A DNA stretch of 64,000 bases from Asticcacaulis sp. AC402 (GCF_000495835.1 NZ_AWGC01000027.1:30295-94294), one strand, 5' to 3'; shown: positions 17,797 through 26,680, numbered from the stretch's first letter. Numbers and translations are program-made. Notes: a model not told the origin generated them from the letters alone.

Positions 17797-18933
17797 ATGA
17801 AAACTTTTGCCTACCTTATTACCGCGATCACGCTTGTGACGAGCACAATGGCCTGCCAGGCCGCGGCCGAAGACGCCTCTCCGGTGCACTTTGAAGCGGC
17901 CGCGACCGTCGATCTGCTGGGTAACACTCAAGGGGGTCTGCGCACCGGTACGTGGGCCATGAGCAACATCGACCTGACCGCAGCCTGGACGGGAAGCGAC
18001 GGGTGGGAAGGCTTCGCCTATGTGTTGGCCAATAATCACGGCGGCTTTTCCGAGCGCTATGTCGGCGATGTCCAGGTCCTGTCGAATATTGACGCGCCGC
18101 CGGGCGTTCGGCTGATGGAGGCGTGGGCACGCTACACCACGCCCGACGAACGGTTTGTCACCACGGCGGGCATTGTCAATCTGAACGCAATTTTTGATAC
18201 CCAGCCGATCGGGGGCGTATTTCTGAACTCTTCGGCCGGAATCGGCGCTGATTACGCCCAGAGCGGTCCGTCCATCTTCCCGGTGACCGGCCTCGGCATC
18301 GTCGAAGAGTGGCGCGTCACGGACGCGTTACGGCTGCGCGCCGGCCTGTTCGACGGCGTAGCGGGGGATCCGCAGCACGGATCCGTGTTCACGTCGCTTC
18401 GGTTGAATGCCGAGGAGGGCAGTCATGCCGTGGTCGAAGCGGAGTTTCTGTTTGACCGCGGCTTTGCCAAGGCAGGCACCTGGTCGTACAGCGCTCGGGG
18501 TGACAAGCTTGACGGCATGGGGACCGGCCCACGCACGGGGAGCTATGGCCAGTTGGGTCTCTACCTGACGCGCGAGAACGAGGACGACGACCAGGGACTG
18601 GCGGCCTGGATTCGTGCCGGCACGGCATCCGCCGCTGTGCACGACCTTTCCGGCTACGTCGGAGGTGGTCTGACCTATACCGGCCCCCTGCCCGGCCGCG
18701 ATAACGACGTCGTTGGCGTTGCGGTTTATCGTGCCGAATTCAGCAAGGCCTGGCGTTTGCTTAATCCTCAGGGCGCTGCCGCGGAAACGACCTGGGAAGT
18801 CACCTGGCAGGCACCTGTCGGTTCTCGTTTCGTCATCCAGCCTGACCTGCAGTATATCCAAAATCCCGGTGGTTTCGGCGCCAAGGACGCCGTTGTTGCG
18901 GGTTTGCGGCTGCGGGTTACGTTCGGCGGATAA
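17797..18933 (+). CDS. OprB-like carbohydrate porin
   Basis: Starting at the ATG at 17797 (MKTFAYLITAITLVTSTMACQAAAED), the 378-residue protein has a clear signal peptide. Its body is a beta-rich outer-membrane sequence with recurring family segments: LLGNTQGGL, LMEAWARYT, VTTAGIVNLNAIFDTQPIGGVFLNSSAGIGADYAQSGPSIFPVTGLG, ending LRLRVTFGG. OprB porins admit sugars; the substrate is not evident here. A weak GGAAAG precedes the start. It stands alone, with a reverse-oriented AGAGCG repeat starting 15 bases after the stop. Confidence 0.8.
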   Translation: MKTFAYLITAITLVTSTMACQAAAEDASPVHFEAAATVDLLGNTQGGLRTGTWAMSNIDLTAAWTGSDGWEGFAYVLANNHGGFSERYVGDVQVLSNIDAPPGVRLMEAWARYTTPDERFVTTAGIVNLNAIFDTQPIGGVFLNSSAGIGADYAQSGPSIFPVTGLGIVEEWRVTDALRLRAGLFDGVAGDPQHGSVFTSLRLNAEEGSHAVVEAEFLFDRGFAKAGTWSYSARGDKLDGMGTGPRTGSYGQLGLYLTRENEDDDQGLAAWIRAGTASAAVHDLSGYVGGGLTYTGPLPGRDNDVVGVAVYRAEFSKAWRLLNPQGAAAETTWEVTWQAPVGSRFVIQPDLQYIQNPGGFGAKDAVVAGLRLRVTFGG

Positions 18934-18947
18934 CCGCGGGCGCATGC

Positions 18948-19065
18948 AGAGCGCAATCCGATAAAGTGGACGCGACGGCACGGGCGCTCTCGTTTTGGGC
19001 AAAATTGCGAAACAAACCAAGAACCTGGAGCGGGGTTTTGGTTCCATCAAAACACTTCCCGCTCT
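18948..19065 (-). repeat. AGAGCG hairpin repeat, copy 4 (reverse orientation)
   Basis: Reading from AGAGCGCAATCCGATAAAGT to CCCGCTCT, this is the repeat on the minus strand with a diverged middle. It begins just after the porin gene. The remaining 19066-19387 shows no gene or structure I can name. Confidence 0.75.
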
Positions 19066-19387
19066 AAACGCCGGCCTGCACCCGGAAAGCCGCCTGAAGG
19101 TTATGGCCGGTTGCGCCATGGCGTGACCACGGTCGAAGATACCTGCAATGCCGATACGGAGACGGATTCCGCCACGAGATCGGCAGTGTTGGCAAGATCC
19201 GTTCCATTGCCGGCAGCGGGCGATCGATCACCTGGGCCGAAGGCTGTTCACAGGTCATGGTGGTATATTTTTTGCCACAAAAACAAAGATTTTCACGGTC
19301 GTAAGGGACGATTCAGGGATTTGGTCTAGGGTCAGGACATGCGCCATCATTACAGCCATCAGACTTTGAACCAGAGACTTTGACCCT

Positions 19388-21634
19388 GTGATTTCCCGCA
19401 TCCTCGCCCAGTTGAGCGCCTGGCGTTCCCACACCACGTCCAGCGCACGCCTGCTGGTCGGCCTGGTTGCGATCGTCGGGGTCGGAACCCTGGCCGCCAT
19501 TGTCTTTCTGATGCATGCATCTCTGTCGGCCATCGCCGAAAAGACCGACCAGATCGATATGATGCGCGGGCATGAACTGGTTCAGGCGGCGCTGGTATCG
19601 GCCATCGCGCAGATGTCCGAGACAACAACCGACAATGCCATCTGGGATGATGCGGCCGACCAGTTGTATCGCGAAACGTTCGACGATACCTGGCTGCACC
19701 AGATATGGGGCGCTGGCTCCTCCGGGACAAAACCCTATGACGGTGCGTTCATTCTTGACGAGACCTATGCGCTCCTTTGGGGCCGTTACCTCGGTCAGCC
19801 TGAGTCGGATGTCCGGCGCCTGGGCAGCGGCCTGAACACACTTATTGCCGCCCACCATCGGGACATAGAGGCCGGGCGGACGGTGGCTTCGGGTTTTACC
19901 ATGACGACGCACGGTCCGGCCATTGTCAGCATAGGCCTGATCCGGCCGCTCAATGGCCCAGAAACACCTCAAGAAACGCCCCAAGGAACGCCTCAAGGAA
20001 CGCCTCAAGGGACGCACCCGGAAACCATGCGCCGCTACCTGGTGATGACGCAGCATATCACGCCGCAGCGGCTGGCCAATCAGGCCCGGATCTTCGGAGT
20101 CAAGGATCTGGCCTTTCGCCCTATCGGCGAAACCACGCCGCCGTATCTGATTCTGAAGGACGCCGGCGGACAACCCGTGACGCAACTGACCTGGACGCCG
20201 GAGCTGTCCGGGGCGATCACCGCCGGTGCCGCCCGCTCGCGCGTCGAGCAGGTCAGCTGGCTGACCGGCGCCCTGGTGCTGATCTTCATTGCGGTGACCG
20301 CTTTCAGCATGCGCAAGCTGGCGCGCAGCGAGAACGAAGCCCGCACCTTCGCGATGACTGACGGCCTGAGCGGCCTGCCCAACCGCCGGGCCCTGTTCGA
20401 CCTTTTGAGCGATAGCCGGCGGACCAAGCGTGGCCGCAAGTCCGTCGTCTTTATCGACCTCGACGGCTTCAAGGATGTCAACGACATCTACGGTCACAAT
20501 ACCGGCGACAAGCTGATCATGATCGTTGCCGCGGCACTTAAGGGTTTCCTGCCGGCCAAGGCCATGCTGGCGCGCATGGGCGGCGACGAATTCGCCATGC
20601 TGATCGGCGGCGCGGAGGGCCCGGCCAAGGCCCAGGCGTTCGCCGAAGCCGCCCTGGCGTTTCTGGGGGCACCCATACGCATCGGTGACATCACCGTCCA
20701 GATCGGCGCCAGCATCGGTATCGCCGACGCTGACCTGAAAGCGCGCACCAGCCAGGAACTGCTGCGCCGCGCCGACATGGCGATGTACCATTCAAAGGCT
20801 TCGGGAAAGGGACGCATCACCCATTACGACGCCGAACTGGACGCTGCCCGCCACCGCAAACAGGCGATCGAAAAGGACATGCGCGCTGGTCTGGCGCGTG
20901 GCGAATTTGATGTCGTCTACCAGCCGATCGTCGACACGTGGACCCATCGCACTACCTCGGTCGAGGCCCTGGTGCGGTGGCCGCGCCGGCCTGACGGCCC
21001 GTTGGCACCCGATCAGTTCATCGACATCGCTGAATCGAGCGGGCTGATCCATCCATTGGGCCAGTTCGTCCTCAGACGGGCGTGCAGCGATCTGCGCGAC
21101 CGGCCGGACTTGCGGCTTAGCGTCAATATTTCACCGGCCCAATTCCGCGACCCCTTGTTCGAGCACAAGGTCTCTGACGTGCTGAAAGAAACGGGCTTTC
21201 CGGTCGAGCGACTGGAGCTGGAGGTCACCGAAGGCTATCTGATCGAGAATCCCGACCGGGCCATTGCCGCCGTCAGGAACCTCAAGGCGCTGGGGGTTTC
21301 GCTGGCACTGGACGACTTCGGCACAGGCTATGCCAGTGTCGGTTACCTGCGCCGCTTCCAGTTCGACCGGATCAAGATCGACCGATCGCTCGCCGGGCGG
21401 ATCGATACCGATCGCCAGGCGGCCGCTCTGGTTGTCGGCACGGTCAGCATAGCGCACGCCCTGGAGATCGCCATCACCGCTGAAGGGGTGGAGACGGCGG
21501 AACAGGCCAAGCTGCTGAGACTGGCAGGATGTCATAGTTTGCAGGGCTTCTATTTTGGCCGGCCGCAAGCCCTGGCCAGCGTCATCGAGACCTTCTGCGA
21601 GCCCGTTGGGATCGTGAATTCCCAGGCGTCCTAG
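19388..21634 (+). CDS. CHASE4-GGDEF-EAL cyclic-di-GMP signalling protein
   Basis: The 748-residue membrane protein starts at a GTG. It has an N-terminal span (LLVGLVAIVGVGTLAAIVFLM), a periplasmic CHASE4-like sensor (about 50-190, with TDNAIWDDAADQLY), a second span near residues 290-310, a GGDEF domain with intact GGDEF at 398-402, and an EAL domain with EAL at 526-528 plus DDFGTGYAS. Both catalytic signatures look intact, so it could make and/or degrade cyclic-di-GMP. A 12-base tandem repeat at 19973-20020 encodes a Thr-Pro-Gln-Gly run at the end of the sensor. The ligand is unknown. Confidence 0.92.
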   Translation: MISRILAQLSAWRSHTTSSARLLVGLVAIVGVGTLAAIVFLMHASLSAIAEKTDQIDMMRGHELVQAALVSAIAQMSETTTDNAIWDDAADQLYRETFDDTWLHQIWGAGSSGTKPYDGAFILDETYALLWGRYLGQPESDVRRLGSGLNTLIAAHHRDIEAGRTVASGFTMTTHGPAIVSIGLIRPLNGPETPQETPQGTPQGTPQGTHPETMRRYLVMTQHITPQRLANQARIFGVKDLAFRPIGETTPPYLILKDAGGQPVTQLTWTPELSGAITAGAARSRVEQVSWLTGALVLIFIAVTAFSMRKLARSENEARTFAMTDGLSGLPNRRALFDLLSDSRRTKRGRKSVVFIDLDGFKDVNDIYGHNTGDKLIMIVAAALKGFLPAKAMLARMGGDEFAMLIGGAEGPAKAQAFAEAALAFLGAPIRIGDITVQIGASIGIADADLKARTSQELLRRADMAMYHSKASGKGRITHYDAELDAARHRKQAIEKDMRAGLARGEFDVVYQPIVDTWTHRTTSVEALVRWPRRPDGPLAPDQFIDIAESSGLIHPLGQFVLRRACSDLRDRPDLRLSVNISPAQFRDPLFEHKVSDVLKETGFPVERLELEVTEGYLIENPDRAIAAVRNLKALGVSLALDDFGTGYASVGYLRRFQFDRIKIDRSLAGRIDTDRQAAALVVGTVSIAHALEIAITAEGVETAEQAKLLRLAGCHSLQGFYFGRPQALASVIETFCEPVGIVNSQAS
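19973..20020 (+). repeat. In-frame 12-bp tandem repeat in the c-di-GMP gene
   Basis: About four 12-base units (GGAACGCCTCAA type) encode GTPQ-like repeats between the sensor and the second membrane span. Unit length is a multiple of three, so copy-number change would not shift the frame. Confidence 0.8.
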
Positions 21635-21674
21635 CGAAATCCGACAAAGCGTTCTGCAGTTAACCGATTGTGCT

Positions 21675-21738
21675 AGGGCCGGATGAGCTTTGATGGAATC
21701 CCCGAGCGGTGGCGTCCACTTTTATCGGATTGCTCTCG
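21675..21738 (+). repeat. AGAGCG hairpin repeat, partial copy 5
   Basis: A shortened copy keeping TTTGATGGAATC, GGTGGCGTCCACTT and TATCGGATTG. It is followed by T-rich sequence resembling part of the MITE interior. The interval 21635-22013 contains only these repeat fragments and the promoter region of the next gene. Confidence 0.65.
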
Positions 21739-21812
21739 TATTCACATTTTTATTCAACTGTTTAAACGCCAAATTACAATTTGAAACTTTTCTTCTTTGA
21801 GTTGAGGCGCGA

Positions 21813-21871
21813 TACCAAGCCTCATAAAGAATGACTCTTGGTATTCACATTTTTTCAGCTCAAACGCCGGA
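21813..21871 (+). mobile_element. MITE-like element, copy 3 (3'-truncated)
   Basis: The left 59 bases match the other copies (TACCAAGCC, the CTTGGTATTC hairpin arm and TTTTTTCAGCTCAAACGCCGG). The right half and right terminal repeat are missing, so this is a deletion remnant. Confidence 0.75.
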
Positions 21872-22013
21872 CTCCGCACTTTACGAGCGCAAGGACTTCG
21901 CCAGCGGGGCAGGATTTGAAAAACAATCAACGAAAATCAAAACCGTCGCTTGAACTTGTGAGGTTGGTCGCATTGTGCAACACGTAACAGCATAACAAAA
22001 AAAAGGGGGCCTT

Positions 22014-22460
22014 ATGCGCAAATTGATTGCCGTCATGACTGCGGGGGCGCTGGTTTTGTCATTGGCGGCGTGCGATCGATCCAGCGACGGCGACCCGATC
22101 GACGTCAAGAGCGCGGACAAGCTTGCCGAAATTGTTCTGACTAAGGCCCTGTCCCGATATCGTCGGGGGCAACTGAATAAGCCCGTGACTGTAAATTTAA
22201 TCCAGCCCGGCACATCACCAAACGCACTTTTTGAGCTGTCATGGAGCCCGGCGAGACTTTCAGCGATCGGTGGTGAGGAAGTCGACAACGACATATTGCT
22301 GGATCGGGCGGATATAAAGATCCTGAGCCGCGAAGGCCTGCCGGTGTTTTACAACTACTGTTTTGTCGATGACGGCGACCATGCCCAAGTCGCAACGACG
22401 TTTTGCACCAAGACTTTGATCGCCGCCATGAAGAAGACCGACTTTAAGCCAACCAACTAG
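22014..22460 (+). CDS. Hypothetical lipoprotein, 148 aa
   Basis: The N-terminus MRKLIAVMTAGALVLSLAAC is a lipoprotein signal peptide with a lipobox ending at Cys20. The mature part contains a short alpha/beta-looking region with two Cys (NYCFVDDG and TTFCTKTL) and no recognised domain. A GGGGG sequence lies four bases before the ATG. It converges with, and overlaps by four bases, the next gene, which also encodes a lipoprotein. Function unknown. Confidence 0.65.
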   Translation: MRKLIAVMTAGALVLSLAACDRSSDGDPIDVKSADKLAEIVLTKALSRYRRGQLNKPVTVNLIQPGTSPNALFELSWSPARLSAIGGEEVDNDILLDRADIKILSREGLPVFYNYCFVDDGDHAQVATTFCTKTLIAAMKKTDFKPTN

Positions 22461-22795
22461 GCCATCGGGCAGTTTTTATCGATCTGAAGCTTGCGCAATT
22501 GCGCCTTACGCTCTGCGGCACTTTTGATCGCCGCGTTCTTTTCGAGCGTGTTGCCGATTCCATAATCGCCTAGGAAGCCGGCGACCGACTTCCAATCGAT
22601 TTCGGCGCCTTGTTCCACTTGAAGTTCAAAGCCCTCAACCTTTGCAATCTCGATTCCGATTTGCTTACAATCGAGAGCAGCGGCTTCTGCCGGAACAAGC
22701 GATTGCATCCGACCGTAACGCTTTGTCGCACAACCCGCGACACTGGTAGCCATAACTAATGCGATGACGACCGAACACACTTTAACAGTTTTCAT
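22457..22795 (-). CDS. Hypothetical lipoprotein, 112 aa
   Basis: The N-terminus has a lipoprotein signal ending VAGC (Cys22). The mature 90 residues carry Cys in ALDCKQIGIEIAKVEG and near the end (KNCPMA), with a Glu/Lys-rich helical C-terminus (AAIKSAAERKAQLRKLQ). The DCKQI..EI pattern is common among small alphaproteobacterial lipoproteins of unknown role. It is convergent with the preceding gene. Confidence 0.7.
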   Translation of the reverse strand: MKTVKVCSVVIALVMATSVAGCATKRYGRMQSLVPAEAAALDCKQIGIEIAKVEGFELQVEQGAEIDWKSVAGFLGDYGIGNTLEKNAAIKSAAERKAQLRKLQIDKNCPMA

Positions 22796-23020
22796 TTGAA
22801 AACCCCCTTTTGGTTAACGCTGTCATGTAGCGCACGAAAATTCGCGCAGAGCAAGAGCGGAGCGGCTATCCGCACCAATAGTAGACAAATAGAGACGGCT
22901 CATTGAGTCAGTCCGCGCATATGAGATATTCAGACGCGTACTTTGCCCCCGCTAGTGTCACCCTAGCGTCTCCGGGCAAATCTCAGAAAATCAGAAAGCG
23001 CCGCAAACCCTTATAAAATA

Positions 23021-23070
23021 TGGCGCGCCGGTGAGGATGAAACTGGGAACCGGTATGTGGTTGTTTTTGA
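23021..23070 (+). repeat. att-like site D: core plus right arm (outer end of the tRNA-anchored array)
   Basis: The core TGGCGCGCC is followed by GGTGAGGATGAA and GGGAACCGGTAT. The right arm matches sites C and B, but the left flank (before 23021) does not match theirs. This is the pattern expected at the distal junction of an integrated element. Confidence 0.7.
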
Positions 23071-23092
23071 ACGATGATCCTAAGGCTGCGCG

Positions 23093-23611
23093 CTACGCGG
23101 CCGACAACTCAAGGGCTTTCTTGTGGACCGGGCAGTCGACCTCCGGGCACGCGACGTGATCGCAAAGCCGACAGATATGCGCGGCTTCGAGCGGCGATTG
23201 CGTCATATGTTTCAAAAGCGTCGCGGCGATATCGTCAAGCGCTGCACGTTGCGCATCGGACAAACGCTCAACCAGGTCGGATAGAGCAGCGCAACGCGCT
23301 TTGAGCGCCGTCTCGGCCGCGCGCTTCCCCAAAGGAGTCAGGTGCAGCGCAACAGCGCGCCGGTCTTTCGCGTCGTGCCGGTTCACGAGCCCATCCACTT
23401 CCAGCTTATCGATCAGGCGCACCGTGGCGGAATGAGAAAGTTGCAACGCGCGGCTGAGATCGTTGTTCGAGCAGCCTTCAAACAAGGCGATCAAATTGAG
23501 AGCCGCAGTTCCTGTATCCGTTTGATTGGGGTGGCTTCTCGCGGCCTGCGCCAATTGCCCGGCGACTGCGGTCGCTAGCGCGCCGAAGAGATTGGCTGTT
23601 CGCAGCTTCAA
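23093..23611 (-). CDS. MarR-family regulator with Cys-rich tail
   Basis: I choose the TTG start at 23609-23611 (LKLRTANLFGALATAV) because AGGAG lies about eight bases upstream; the frame is open to 23674. The 172-residue product has a MarR winged helix (DLSRALQLSHSATVRLIDKLEVDGLVNRHDAKDRRAVALHLTPLG). Its C-terminus has four Cys and two His (CRLCDHVACPEVDCPVHKK), which could bind a metal or sense redox. It is divergent from a GNAT gene 83 bases away and probably controls it. Both lie in the first module of the tRNA-anchored array. Confidence 0.85.
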   Translation of the reverse strand: MKLRTANLFGALATAVAGQLAQAARSHPNQTDTGTAALNLIALFEGCSNNDLSRALQLSHSATVRLIDKLEVDGLVNRHDAKDRRAVALHLTPLGKRAAETALKARCAALSDLVERLSDAQRAALDDIAATLLKHMTQSPLEAAHICRLCDHVACPEVDCPVHKKALELSAA

Positions 23612-23694
23612 GTGCGTTGCTCCTGCGTGTTGACTTCGAACGCGTACCACAGTAACTAGGTGCGTGCAACACACACATAATAACGGAACGTCAC

Positions 23695-24150
23695 ATGATC
23701 AGACCCTCGGTCGCCGAAGACACGCCCAGCCTTTCAAACGTCATCAACGCGGTTGAGCTCTTTCCGGGGGAAATGTTGGCCGAGATGATGGAGCCGTATC
23801 TCTCGAGCGCCGAAACCGCAGAGCATTGGCTAACGTTTGAGGACGGCGCGCCACGGGGCGTCGCCTATTTCATTCCCGAGCGGCTCACCGATCGAACTTG
23901 GAATCTGCTGCTCATTGCGGTCCACCCTGACCAACAGGGTAAAGGGCACGGTGCGGCTTTACTTCGGTCAGTTGAAGCAAAACTCGCCGAACTGGGAGGC
24001 CGCATGCTGATTATCGAAACATCCGGGCTCGCAGGCTTCGAAGCGCAGCGGGGTTTTTATCGCAAATGCGGCTATGAAGAAGAGGCTCGTATTCGAGACT
24101 TCTATGAAGCCGGCAACGACAAAGTGGTGTTTCGAAAAGTGCTGGTCTGA
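23695..24150 (+). CDS. GNAT-family N-acetyltransferase
   Basis: The 151-residue single-domain protein has the GNAT acetyl-CoA-binding motif A (AVHPDQQGKGHGAALLRSVEAKLAE), followed by RMLIIETSG and GFYRKCGYEEEARIRDFY, as in small amino-group acetyltransferases. The substrate is unknown. It is divergently paired with the MarR gene in the same module, suggesting an inducible detoxification or resistance pair. Confidence 0.88.
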   Translation: MIRPSVAEDTPSLSNVINAVELFPGEMLAEMMEPYLSSAETAEHWLTFEDGAPRGVAYFIPERLTDRTWNLLLIAVHPDQQGKGHGAALLRSVEAKLAELGGRMLIIETSGLAGFEAQRGFYRKCGYEEEARIRDFYEAGNDKVVFRKVLV

Positions 24151-24209
24151 ACGCGACGTGGCAATGGAATGCAGGACGCGGAAATGGGCGGGGCCGAAGT
24201 GCTTTCGCC

Positions 24210-24314
24210 AGCGTGACCAATTCGTGCCCAGGACCATCATGCGGTGGTCATGATAAACCGCAGATGGCGCACCGGTGAGGATGAATCCGGGAACCGGTAT
24301 AGTGTTGTCCTTGA
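24210..24314 (+). repeat. att-like site C: left arm, core and right arm
   Basis: The left arm starts CGTGACCAATTCGTG..CCAGGACC as in site A. The core TGGCGCACC is at 24265-24273. The right arm GGTGAGGATGAA..GGGAACCGGTATAGTGTTGT matches site D. Having both arms is what an internal junction between tandem integrated elements would show. Confidence 0.75.
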
Positions 24315-24397
24315 GGGCAGTCCTACACGCATGAAACAGCAAAGGCGTGGGTGCGCCTAACAGCGTTCCTGTCGGTCTCGCACGTCTCGGCGACGCA

Positions 24398-24832
24398 TCA
24401 ATCCGGATTGATCGCCGTTGCGTGGCGAACGGACAGCAGCCAGCTTTGCCCTTCTTGCCGCCAAATGTCGGTGAACCTGCGCCGCTCCTTGCCCCCGTCG
24501 AGCCGAACATTCGAGCTCTTGGGAAATACCTCTTCCTCACCCATGATGAGATACTCGCCATTGGGTCTGCGGGACAGATGCTCCACCCGCCGCACGTAGC
24601 GCTCATAGGTGATCATGTTGAGCGCCAAGCCTTGACGCAACATCTCGCGGTCCATGACAAAGTTGGCAGGCACGTTTGCGCGCATTTCTGGGGCTGCGGC
24701 CCGCAGGACGGCGTCGTGATCATCTATCACAAGCGCCAAATCCGAAGCTTTGACCGCTTCGAGAAGGCTGTCGATCTCCGGATCGGATTCGAAGCCTGGA
24801 GGCAGTACAAGTTGGCATGGGTCGCTGCGCAT
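24398..24832 (-). CDS. NTF2-like/SnoaL-family (DUF4440-like) protein
   Basis: The 144-residue protein has the layout of SnoaL-like proteins: an N-terminal helix (EIDSLLEAVKASDLALVIDDHDAVLRAAAPEMRANVP), then FVMDREMLRQGLALNMITYERYVRRVEHLSRR, and a final sheet GQSWLLSVRHATAI. Such proteins are cone-shaped small-molecule-binding or enzymatic folds, and no specific substrate can be assigned. It is the only gene of the second module, between att-like sites C and B. Confidence 0.7.
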   Translation of the reverse strand: MRSDPCQLVLPPGFESDPEIDSLLEAVKASDLALVIDDHDAVLRAAAPEMRANVPANFVMDREMLRQGLALNMITYERYVRRVEHLSRRPNGEYLIMGEEEVFPKSSNVRLDGGKERRRFTDIWRQEGQSWLLSVRHATAINPD

Positions 24833-24952
24833 CGGTCACGCTCCAGTCGAAGGGGCCTGGTCGAAGATACTTCGAATGCACCGGCGATGCGACAAGGATG
24901 CTTTAGCGAGATGGTCCTTCGGCTAATCGCAGAGAAGCCTAAGACCGAGCCA

Positions 24953-25080
24953 TCCCGTGACCAATTCGTAGCCAGGGCTGTCGCCGCGGACAGTGGCAAT
25001 ATGAGTGACCCGAGACATGGGTAACGGGAAATGGCGCACCAGTGAGGATGAACACCGGAACGCGTACACTCTTGTTATTG
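24953..25080 (+). repeat. att-like site B: left arm, core and right arm
   Basis: The left arm CGTGACCAATTCGTAGCCAGG runs through TAACGGGAAA to the core TGGCGCACC at 25032-25040. The right arm AGTGAGGATGAA..CGGAACGCGTA is a diverged version of the arm in C and D. The rest of 24833-25270 holds no gene I can support. Confidence 0.72.
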
Positions 25081-25270
25081 CCGCGTTTCTCTAACGCCGC
25101 CAGCCTCTGCGTCGAGCACGTTGGCCGCCGTCCGGGCCTGTTTGTGCCGCGGCTGGGATTGTCGCGAAGCGTTCATTCCCGGCCAGCGCGACGGAAGGCA
25201 AGTTCATCGCCTGATGACGACATTCGCGCCAGCAGCCGCAGTGACAGCAGGGGAAGCGCTTCCGAAACAC

Positions 25271-26203
25271 TCAAGGCGAGTCGAGCAATGCTTCGAGATG
25301 ACGGACAGAAACCTCGATATTGTCGCGCGCCTCCTCTTTGTCTCCCGCAAGCCGCTCCGGAGACCAATCGCTGACGGGCCATGTGATCACTTCCAGGCTT
25401 CGCATCGCTTCGAAGACCGGCAGGGTCTTGTCGACAATGGGCTCGGCCTCTGGAGTCACCGTGCAGTACCCTGCGACAAGGTTTTGACGACAGACCTCGC
25501 CCCGCTCGGGCGCATCGACGGCGCTATCAGCGACCGCCACGCCCAAATCCCAGAATAGGGCGCCGAAGCCGCATTCGCCGAAATCGATAAGGCTACCGCG
25601 TGCGCCGTCGATCACAACATTATGGCGATGGCTGTCGGAATGAACCAAGCCCGTCCAGACACCCTCATCAATTTGCGCCTGGAACTGCGGGCCAAACCGA
25701 TCGAGCGCTGCTGCAACGATAGTTCTCTCCTGATCGCTTAAGAGTTGAAGCAGAAGCGGGTTTTCATAGTGGCGAGCAACGCGATGCAGGTCCCAATTGG
25801 TCGCCCCCGAAAGGCGCTTCCCCTTTGAGATCTTATGAAAGCGCGCAAGCGTGGCGCCGAAAACTCTAAAATCTTCATCGCTTTCAAACGCCGGATGCCG
25901 GCCAGGCACATATCCAAGGACGAAGACCTCAGTTTCATCACTGAGGCTGTGGCGCGACACAGGTTGCGGGCCGGGGAAGTCTGGCTCGGCGCTCAAAAGC
26001 ATCAGCGCTTCCCACTGGAAAAAGAGGTTTGCGCGCTTCTCGCTGGCTGCCCGCACGGCTTTCATCACAACCTGGCGCCGATCTGTTAGTGTGAGAAGAA
26101 GCGTTGCGACTTCACTGTCGCCAGCAAGAATCTCAGCGCTTGCATCGCCCAAAAGTGCGTGTGCCGCTTCTAGCCAATAGGCGTGGGTTTCGTCAGACAC
26201 CAT
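25271..26203 (-). CDS. Aminoglycoside phosphotransferase-like (APH/choline kinase fold) protein
   Basis: The ATG at 26201-26203 (MVSDETHAYWLEAAHAL) follows GGAG by five bases, so I prefer it to the longer frame to 26296. The 310-residue protein has the APH-family catalytic loop GLVHSDSHRHNVVIDG and the metal-binding LIDFGECGFGALFWDLGVAVAD. Substrates of this family range from aminoglycosides to small metabolites, so resistance cannot be assumed. It fills the third module, between site B and the tRNA gene. Confidence 0.85.
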   Translation of the reverse strand: MVSDETHAYWLEAAHALLGDASAEILAGDSEVATLLLTLTDRRQVVMKAVRAASEKRANLFFQWEALMLLSAEPDFPGPQPVSRHSLSDETEVFVLGYVPGRHPAFESDEDFRVFGATLARFHKISKGKRLSGATNWDLHRVARHYENPLLLQLLSDQERTIVAAALDRFGPQFQAQIDEGVWTGLVHSDSHRHNVVIDGARGSLIDFGECGFGALFWDLGVAVADSAVDAPERGEVCRQNLVAGYCTVTPEAEPIVDKTLPVFEAMRSLEVITWPVSDWSPERLAGDKEEARDNIEVSVRHLEALLDSP

Positions 26204-26455
26204 GACCGCTCCGAACGACGCGCTGTGTAAGCAAGTTGGCGGCGGCTGTCTATCTCGGCAGCGTTGCCCATCAATGGATGCGTTTCCAATCGCCATGAAC
26301 AGGCGGGAAATGCACCAAAGCAGTCGTTACAGCCATGAAGCCAGACCGTCCGCTGTCCGCGAGTATCTGCGGGGCTGGAGGCTCGCTTCGGGTGCCGCGT
26401 TCGCGCGAGAGTGTCGTTCGGAGCGAGGGCCCTCGGCCGTTGCGGCTTCACTTGC

Positions 26456-26519
26456 CGTCGTGACCAATTCGTGGCCAGGACCGGCGCTGCGGGCGGTGAT
26501 AAACGGGAAATGGCGCACC
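26456..26519 (+). repeat. att-like site A: left arm plus tRNA 3' end
   Basis: The left arm (GTGACCAATTCGTGGCCAGGA to AAACGGGAAA) joins the core TGGCGCACC, which here is the genuine CCA end and acceptor stem of tRNA-Arg. Beyond the core the sequence is tRNA rather than the right arm of B, C and D. This fits the proximal junction of a tRNA-targeting element. Confidence 0.75.
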
Positions 26520-26587
26520 CGACAGGATTCGAACCTGTGACCTTTGCCTTCGGAGGGCAACGCTCTATCCAGCTGAGCTACGGATGC
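26511..26587 (-). tRNA. tRNA-Arg (anticodon CCG)
   Basis: On the minus strand the 77-nt sequence runs from GCATCCGTAGC to GGGTGCGCCA. The acceptor arms pair (GCATCCG with CGGGTGC), the D-arm has AGCTCAGCTGGATAGAGC, the anticodon loop is CTCCGAA (anticodon CCG), the T-arm has GGTTCGAATCC, and the CCA end is encoded. It reads CGG arginine codons. Confidence 0.96.
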
Positions 26588-26680
26588 ATATGCAGGCGAT
26601 ATGCCGAACGCATAAGCTAAAGCGCAGAGGCGCTCAACCCGAAACATTCTGTCCGGATCATTTTTCAGGCTTTTCTCTTT

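Noticed and set aside
19313..20791. 492-residue open frame antisense to the GGDEF-EAL gene
   Set aside because: It mirrors a gene with intact catalytic motifs, is Gln/Gly/Arg-rich without any domain, and is typical of high-GC antisense frames.
23021..26519. Integron cassette array
   Set aside because: The repeats lack the GTTRRRY/RYYYAAC pairs of attC sites, are direct copies of a tRNA 3' end with arms, and no intI is present.
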